Positions 56,750-64,000 of a stretch of DNA of 64,000 bases are shown one piece after another. The notes beneath the pieces were generated by a model, which saw only the letters and a program-made list of their open reading frames with translations, did no database searches and was not told the DNA's origin. The DNA comes from Nemophila menziesii. Its lineage: Eukaryota; Streptophyta; Magnoliopsida; Boraginales; Hydrophyllaceae. The stretch covers positions 20,051,620 to 20,115,619 of the forward strand of contig JARWIR010000021.1 in NCBI GenBank assembly GCA_029959085.1, read 5' to 3'. Positions within the stretch are counted from its first letter, which is position 1. Each line of letters opens with the position of its first letter. The translations under genes were made by a program, and so were the position numbers.

Positions 56750-59700
56750 GGCTACAGGTAATAACTTAGTCGGGAGTTGGGAAGACATTTACCTTCCTCT
56801 CAATGTCTTGGTGTGGAATTTCCATGGAGCGGCACAATCAAATTTTCAAAGAGTGGTCCGTGAAATGATCCGGATTCACCGCGTTTGGCTTACGGTTATT
56901 GTCGAGCCGCGATTTAGTGGAGCTAAAGCGGATGACATAATAAATGGATTGGGAAAGGCTAATTCCATACGGGTTGAGGCGGAGAACTTTAAGGGGGCAT
57001 ATGGCTCTTATGGGATGATTCGGAAATTAGCGTTCGAATTTTATCGGCTGGAAAACAGGTAATTAACATAGAGGTTTCTAGAAATAATTGTGTTACTTTG
57101 TTTTTTTTCAGCTATTTACGCGAGACCAGTGGCTAAGGATAGAGAACCCTTGTGGGAGGCGCTACATCAGGCTTTTAGTGGTATTGGAGAGCCGTGGCTT
57201 ATAGCGGGGGACTTTAATCAAGTTGGTACCGAAGTAGATAAAAAAGGAGGCACGCCGGGTTTTACACGAAAAATGGAGAATTTCGAAAAGTGGAGGGATA
57301 ATTGCGACTTAACAGATTTGGGTTTCGAAGGTCCTAGATTTACGTGGTGTGATTCGTGGAATACGGGACAAATTTTTTTATGTAGACTTGATAGAGCTTA
57401 TGGTAACACGGGGTTGCTCGAATTATTTCCCTCCGTTCGGGTAACACATCTTGACCGTAGGCATTCTGATCATGCACCTATTTTGATTGGATTAAGTCGA
57501 GGAGCACCAAGACCACCTGCGAGGTTCCGTTTTGAGGCTGCTTGGTGAATCCATAAAGATTTCAAGGAATCGGTTGCTAAGTGTTGGAATTCGAGTAATA
57601 ATGATTTCGGTGATCGCATCGCTAGCTTGAAGAGTCATCTTAATACTTGGAAGAAGGATGTATTTGGGGATGTGAATAAGAAGAAGAGAATACTCCTCGC
57701 CAGGCTTAAGGGAATTCAACTTTCTCTCCAACGCTCTTATAATCCTTACTTATTTCGGTTAGGGAAGCGTCTTAGGAGTGAATATTTGAGTGTTCTTGAT
57801 GAAGAAGAAATATTATGGTTTGAAAGATCGAATGAGAAGTGGATAAGAATACTAGGTATTATCATTTAGCCACATTAAAGAAACGAAAGACGATGAGGAT
57901 TTCGAGGCTTATTAACACGAATGGAGTTTGGGTCGAAAATGAGACGGAGTTAGGTGAGTTAGTTCGGGGTTTCTATGTGGAGTTGTATACGGATAATAGT
58001 AAGTTCGTGGGTCCATTTGCGTTACCTCATGGTGCAAGGTTAGGGGCCCTTGAAAGGGGCATTCTGGAAGAAGAGTTTACAGATGAGGAAATCAAGACAG
58101 CGGTTTTCCAATCAAGTCCGAATAAGGCAGCGGGTCCAGATGGTATAGCGGCATCATTCTATCAGAAATGTTGGGAGATAGTAGGCCCGGAGATGTGTAA
58201 GATGGTTAGGAATGCTATTCGTGATGGAAAGATTTTGGAAAATATTAATGGGACTCTTGTACATTTGATTTCGAAGGTTACGGAACCCACTAAAGTAGGG
58301 GAATTAAGGCATATAAGCCTTATTAATGTTTCTGTTAGAGTCATCATGAAAGCGATGGTCAATCGGGTTAGGCCTCTTTTAGCGGATCGGATTGGATATA
58401 ATCAGAGCAGCTTCCTTCCGGGTAGATCAACAATTGATAATATTGTATTGGTGCAAGAGATAGATCACCGTATGCAAAAATTAAATTCTAAATCGGGTTA
58501 CATGGCTATTAAGATTGATTTAGCAAAGGCTTATGACAAGCTAAGCTGGAGGTTCATTGAGGACACAATTGATTTCTTTGGCTTTCCGAAGACCTGGACG
58601 CGGGTGATTATGGATGCTATGGCTACTAATAATATGCGGGTCTTATGGAATGGCGAGCAGCTGGAAGAGTTCATTCCACAAAGAGAGATACGTCAGGGAG
58701 ACCCTCTGTCCCCTTATCTATTTGTTCTTTGTATGGAAAGATTATCGATTCTAATTCAGGGACTTTGTGAAGGAGGTGAATGGATTACCATCCGCCTCCA
58801 TCGTCAAGGTCCCGGTATATCTCATGTGTTTTTTGCAGATGATTTAATGTTATTTGCGGAAGCGGGGACTCGCCAAATCGATCTTATTACGGTGGTGCTT
58901 AGAGTCTTCTGTGATGAGGCGGGACAGACCGTGAGCGAGGATAAATCTCTCATTTATTTTTCCAGAAACGTGGATAGTGATGTAGCTTTGGAGCCTGCGG
59001 ATAGAAGTGGCTTTGTGCTTAGCGATTCATTGGGGACCTATCTTGGGACGCCGATTAGATCGCAAAGGTTGCCGCAAGGTTTCTTTCGTAGAGTTACAAA
59101 TAACATGGAGAGTAGACTTGCTAATTGGAGGGGTCAAAATCTTTCGATGGCGGGGAGGATTACTTTGGCAAAGTCGGTATTATCAGCCATTCCTACGTAA
59201 TTAATGCAAACGATGAAGTTTCCTATGTATGTTTGTGAGGAAATTGATAGAATAATTAGGGACTTCATTTGGGGGTCGTCGGAAGAGGGGAGAAAAATTC
59301 ATTGGTTGGCTTGGGATAAGCTTTGTTGGCCGAAGAAGAGAGGTGGGTTGGGTTTTCGTAAAGCAAAGGATTATAATATGGCTTTGTTAGCAAAGTTAGG
59401 TTGGAAAATACTCCAAGGAGATTCGGCTTTATGGGTAATTGCACTTAATCAGAAATATTTCCGTGAGGGTGTTTTAAATAGAGTGGTGAAGCCTTCGGAT
59501 TCAAGAATGTGCAAAAATATATTAGCTGGGTGCGAGGTGTTAAGGCGTGGGGTTGAGGAAGTAGTCGACGGAGGAGATAGATCGTTTAAATGGAGGTTGG
59601 AAGCGTCGGGAATTTTTTGGTCATGTCCGCTTATAATGACATGAACGCGGTTGAAGGGTGTTTACAATTCAATTGGGACTTGGTGTGGAAGCTTAAATGC

Positions 59701-60977
59701 CCGGAAAGAATTAAGGTTTTGATATGGCGAGGTATCTGGGATAGGCTTCCTACGCGGGGTAACTTGGCTAGGAGGGGGGGTGCTTGAGGATGATACATGC
59801 TTGGGGTGTGGAGCAGCAATTGAAACGTCAAAACATTTGTTTCAGGATTGCACTTTATATACGGAAGTGTCCTTACTTTGTACAGGGACTAATTTGCAAT
59901 TAATAAGAAATAATGATTTTGCTTTGTTTGTAGGTGAGGTTGATGGCTCGAGTACAGGAGCTAGGATCTTTGAGGAGCAATTTGATGCAGCAGCTCGGGA
60001 GTCGTGGAGCTGGTCCAGGCGTGGACCACGAGCAACAGCCCCTCGGCCCCTTGCAGTAGCAGCGGATTAATTCTGGAGGCACGAACCAGCGCCGGGGAAC
60101 AGGACCTGCGCAACAGCGAAATGGAACAGAAGATTTGCAGCAGCGCCAAGAGGGAGTACAAGCTAGACCGCCGCTACTGGACCCTGGTTCAGTCGAGTGG
60201 TGGTCCCACGCGTTGTCCAAAAATGCCGTCTTCAATGGAATAGAGCGCTGCGTCCGTGTAGCGGCATTAATTTGGGCGATTTGGAAGAATAGAAACGCGG
60301 CCATTTTCGAAGTTGGTACGCGAGTTAAAACCAAGAACAAACTTGTGGCCTTAGTGAACAATGCGGCTAGGGACTACGTGAGAGCTTGGAGTATTGAACG
60401 AGACGGTGGATTGTTTACATCTTCGTGTAGTGTACTTATCAAGTGGTCTAAACCGGAAAATGGGGCTAAGCTCAACGTCGATGGGGCCTTTGATCATAGG
60501 AATAAATCTGCGGGTATCGGTGGGGTATTTCGTAATAGTGATGGGGAACACTTAGATGGTTTTGCAGGGAAGTGCGATGCGAGTACACCACTTGAGGCGG
60601 AGAGCTTAGCACTTCGCTTTGGATTGCGTATGGCTGTTTCACGAGGGCTGGATAATTTAATCATTGAAACGGACTCGTGTGAGTTGCACGCGCTAGTGAA
60701 GGGCGGTGCGAACTCAAGGGGAAGTTTATATGATGTCCTCTGTGAATGTAAGAATATTTTAGATGTTAATGCACAATTTGTTTTAGTTTGGAATTTCAGG
60801 GAAACAAATGGTTGTGCGAATTGGTTAGCTAAGTTTGGTTTGCGAAGTGAAGATGGACCGTTAGTGTATGCGGATCCTCCTGATGGATTGTGGCGAACTC
60901 TAGCACGCGACCGTTATGGTTGGGCAGTGCCTAAAGTTGTAATAGATAGTTTATTTCTTTGTAGAAGATTTATATAA
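56750..60977 (+). pseudogene. LINE ORF2 (copy B)
   Basis: Domains as in copy A. Private break: TGA at 57,546-57,548 (TGC to TGA) ends the endonuclease frame. Better preserved than copy A at the 3' end: one frame (60,135-60,977) covers linker and RNase H because the extra T is absent. Shared breaks at about 57,843 and 59,198 remain. Confidence 0.88.
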
Positions 60978-61020
60978 TCGGGGTCTTTTGACCTCTTATG
61001 TAACAAAAAAAAAAAAAAAA

Positions 61021-62160
61021 CAACATACGTTAAATCTTATATCCTCCCTTTCTTTCTCTCTCTCTCTCTCTCTCTCTCTATATCTCTCTCTCTCTCCTTC
61101 GGTAGCAAAAATAAAAATAACAATTGTGAAGTGCTCGTCAAATGGTGAAAAACTAAAGAGGTTAGATTTCTTCTGCACCTGTTATTGTTCTAACGATACT
61201 ATTATTTCTCACCTTAGATTTGCATTGATTTTCGATTTATTATAGATCTGCTTCATTTCCCTAAGTGAAAGAATTTGTTGTTTGTTAAAAGTTTAAAACT
61301 TTTGTGTTTTCTGCAAAGCAAGTTTATCGATACTACCATTTCTCACCTTAGATCTGCATTGATTTTCGATTGATTAATGATCTGCTTCAGAATTTGTTGT
61401 TTGTTAAAAGTTTAAATCTTTTGTGATTTTTGCAAAGCAAGTTTAAAACTTTAGCGGCTGGTAATATGAATTTGGTCTATTATTCACCATTTCTGGAAAT
61501 TAATGTGTTTGTAAGATATTAGGCTAAATTACAATTCAATTGGATGATGGGGGATGATTTTGGGGGTAATGAATGTGTAAATTTGTTGAGATATATATGT
61601 AATTATCATATTAGTTAAAAAAAGTTATTACTAGAACCATTTAGTGATTCAAAAAAATAAAAAATAAAAAATAGAGCTTTTCCGATTTTATGATTTTTGA
61701 CTTTAAAATATGGAAAAAGTATATACATAAATTTATATAATTGAGAATAATTAGGGATTGAATCAATCGATGTATTATCAAGTTGATGTGTGATAATAAA
61801 AATATAAAAAATGACAAAGTCGGTAAGAAATTTTGAGAGATTTAATGGAATATGAAACCGACTTTTATGTATAAGATAAAATGTGTGGTATAAATTTATG
61901 TAGTTGATTGTTTGTTTTTTTTTTGTTCAAATTAATTTATGTAGTTGATTGATATATTCAGTAGAAAATAGATTTTTAATGAGGCGGTTATGGGGCTTTT
62001 TAGTTTTGGTAAGACGTGTAGAACAGTTTACTTGAAGACCAATTTAACTATTTTATTTTAAAAAAAAAAAATGTTTAAAGTTTATAATCTGATTTGTCGA
62101 ACTAACTTTCCTACTCCAATTTAGATAAGGATTTGAGGAGTTTAAGGAGACAAGTAGGCC
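61021..62160. other. Spacer between LINE and F-box gene (copy B)
   Basis: As 22,914-24,050. The first CT run is four bases longer and the second two bases shorter than in copy A. No gene seen. Confidence 0.6.
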
Positions 62161-62168
62161 TATAAAAG
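62161..62168 (+). promoter_or_regulatory. TATA box of the F-box gene (copy B)
   Basis: TATAAAAG; same leader and intron layout as copy A (intron 62,279-62,638). Confidence 0.6.
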
Positions 62169-62358
62169 GGTCTTATTTCGCACACGTTTCATAAGTTAAG
62201 AGAGCAACAGCACGAAAGAAAGAAAGAAAGAGAGACTCGCCTCGCCTTGGAGAATTTTATATCTTGTTTTTTACAAAGGTATGTATTTTCATAGTTTTAG
62301 TTCTGAATATTTTATTAAGGTTTGCTTTGTGTAACTCTATTTTAACTAATTGATTATG

Positions 62359-62390
<32 letters not shown>

Positions 62391-62658
62391 TATCGGGATG
62401 ATTTTGGGTTATTGTTGTATGAATTATAATAGTTTTAAGTAATTAATTACTATTAAGCGAGGTTTACTATTGTTGTTACTAGTATATATAAGTTGTAAGG
62501 TTGGGTAGGACAAAACTATCGATTTTGTGATAGGTGGTGTATATAGCTTTTATATGATCTTTGGAATTGGAAGAAGTAATATTTATATTATATATATTTT
62601 TAATGACTTACCTTTTGTTTTTGTTTTGTCTTGTACAGGTAAAGTAAAGTTAGAGAGG

Positions 62659-63747
62659 ATGTCTAACAAAGTTACTATTCCACACGATCTAATTGTGGAG
62701 ATACTATCAAGGGTACCAGTAAAGTCTCTTATTAGATTTAAGTGCGTATCAAAATCATGGTGGTGGATTATTTCCCAGCCTGACCCTGAGTTGAAAAAAA
62801 AACATCTGAAGCAATCGAAATCTAATATGAAGGTTATTATTGAAGGATATCCAGATCCCGAAAACTTATATAAGAAATTTATATATGATGTAGACTTGAC
62901 CATATTGGATAAGATTTCGATTTCGAACATGAAGGAAATCAAATACCACCCACAGCATATTACTTGCTCATTTTGTAGTGGAGTTTTAGGTTGTAGCAAT
63001 GGTGTGGTTTGTATATACATTCAAGGGAAAGCATTTTTATTGTGGAACCCTTCAACTCGAAAGCAACTTGTGTTACCTGAGTGTTGTAATAGCGAGGAGG
63101 ACACACACTGGGCTGATGGTTTTTGCTACGATGAAACCACAGATGACTACAAGGTGTTTCGGTTGGTAAAACATTTTTCTGGTGGTTTCTTTAGAATGCA
63201 TATATTTAGTCTTAAATCTTTCAAATGGAGGATTTGTATGGAGGATTTTGCATATGAAAGTAATATTTCTTATGCAATGGACAAAGGAATTCTTTATAAT
63301 GGTGCGCTCCATTGGATACTCGAGGATTATTTTATTATTGCTTTTAATCTTGGAACTGAGAGATTCCAATTGCTACCACCACCGTCAGATCTTACATTTG
63401 ATAAACCTTACTTGTGTGAAGGCATTCTGAATGGTTGTTATCATATGATGTTATGTGATAATGTACGTGAGAACAAGTGGATAATGAAAGATAATTCTTG
63501 GAGTAAGTTATCATTGAAGAATTTGTCAGCTACCGGTACACAACTCTTTTTAATGCGTCCACTGGGTTTTGATAATAATTTTATGATTTACAATCTTGAA
63601 AAGCGATTGTTTGAGAATATTCCATTCCCATTCTCAGTTGCAGACTCATTCAGCCATTCATATCTATACTTTGAAAATCTCTACGCACTCCACAATCACA
63701 ATGAAGACCAACTTGTCAAAGGAAGAAAAAGATTGAAGATCACTTAA
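62659..63747 (+). CDS. F-box protein with F-box-associated domain (copy B)
   Basis: Intact 362-residue duplicate of 24,550-25,638. The protein and the antisense and alternative-frame readings are the same, so the coding DNA appears identical. Promoter, 5'-UTR intron and 3' flank are also duplicated, so both copies could be expressed. Confidence 0.9.
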   Translation: MSNKVTIPHDLIVEILSRVPVKSLIRFKCVSKSWWWIISQPDPELKKKHLKQSKSNMKVIIEGYPDPENLYKKFIYDVDLTILDKISISNMKEIKYHPQHITCSFCSGVLGCSNGVVCIYIQGKAFLLWNPSTRKQLVLPECCNSEEDTHWADGFCYDETTDDYKVFRLVKHFSGGFFRMHIFSLKSFKWRICMEDFAYESNISYAMDKGILYNGALHWILEDYFIIAFNLGTERFQLLPPPSDLTFDKPYLCEGILNGCYHMMLCDNVRENKWIMKDNSWSKLSLKNLSATGTQLFLMRPLGFDNNFMIYNLEKRLFENIPFPFSVADSFSHSYLYFENLYALHNHNEDQLVKGRKRLKIT

Positions 63748-64000
63748 TTTATTGCTCTCTCTCTCTCTCTCTCTCTCTATCTTCTTCTTCTATTTCTCAT
63801 TATGAGATGCAACTTTAATCTTAGTAGGCTAGGTAATTTAATTCTATAGTTGCTTCTGTTGTACTAATTAATAAACTTTTTTTATTTCAATTTTTAGTTT
63901 TTTTAGTTGCTTCTGTTGTACTAATTAATAAACTTTTTTTATTTCAATTTTTAGTTTTTTTAAGAGCCAATTGTTGATTGATGCCTATTAAAAAACTTAT
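63748..64000 (+). repeat. 3' flank of the F-box gene and end of the duplication (copy B)
   Basis: A CT microsatellite, then the doubled 57-bp motif (63,848-63,904 and 63,905-63,961). Similarity to copy A ends at 63,963; the last 37 bases are unique in this window. Confidence 0.85.

Larger units (their letters stand above)
54610..61020 (+). mobile_element. L1-type LINE with RNase H (copy B)
   Basis: Second copy of 16,500-22,913, with a 16-base poly(A) tail at 61,005-61,020. The 5' end is approximate. Confidence 0.85.
38111..63963. repeat. Segmental duplication, copy B
   Basis: Second copy of 1-25,856, with every element in the same order and orientation. It ends two bases after a doubled 57-bp motif, at 63,963. 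If the event was a simple head-to-tail duplication, the full second unit is 25,857-63,963 and the 12.2 kb in front of this block should also lie just left of the window. Private stop codons and indels separate the copies, so they are not the same reads laid down twice. Confidence 0.97.

Overview
The window is nuclear DNA of a flowering plant, most likely a eudicot. The evidence is an Athila-type Ty3/gypsy retrotransposon, a Ty1/copia remnant, an L1-type LINE with a plant-style RNase H, a FAR1/MULE transposase with introns, a Ulp1-like transposon protease, and an F-box gene with a 5'-UTR intron. I cannot name the species. The sequence is AT-rich, gene-poor and dominated by nested mobile DNA.

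The main structural fact is a direct segmental duplication. Bases 1-25,856 (copy A) recur at about 38,111-63,963 (copy B), in the same orientation and order, at about 99% identity. Copy A continues off the left edge. Copy B ends inside the window, 37 bases before its right edge. The simplest reading is a head-to-tail tandem duplication of a roughly 38.1-kb unit, with the junction at 25,856/25,857. On that reading the whole second unit is 25,857-63,963.

Order within one unit: a Ulp1-like protease gene (+, 27,030-31,074); several small genes (a coiled-coil hypothetical on -, a GRF-like zinc-finger/membrane protein on +, a proline-rich ORF on -, and two paralogous GRF-like zinc-finger/membrane proteins on -, one with a SINE in its leader); a FAR1-like MULE transposase (-, 37,424-39,595) followed by a 99-bp satellite packed with W-box motifs. 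This block may be one multi-gene MULE of about 14.8 kb (26,424-41,188), because short similar inverted sequences lie at its two edges. Next come an Athila-like element on the minus strand (env-position ORF, palindromic GC-rich repeats, integrase, RNase H, RT, protease, gag, PBS and 5' LTR, with no 3' LTR found), a decayed copia element (+), a partial LTR (+), a LINE of about 6.3 kb with a poly(A) tail (+), and an intact F-box gene (+).

The F-box genes (24,550-25,638 and 62,659-63,747) are the only intact genes that look like ordinary host genes, and their proteins are identical. The retroelements are dead. Some lesions are shared by both copies and so predate the duplication; others are private to one copy. 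The MULE transposase is long and open but has lost its third catalytic acidic residue (E to Q) and its last SWIM ligand (H to R), and it is frameshifted near its C-terminus. The cluster of membrane-anchored GRF-like proteins between a Ulp1 protease and a MULE transposase is the part most likely to be undescribed.
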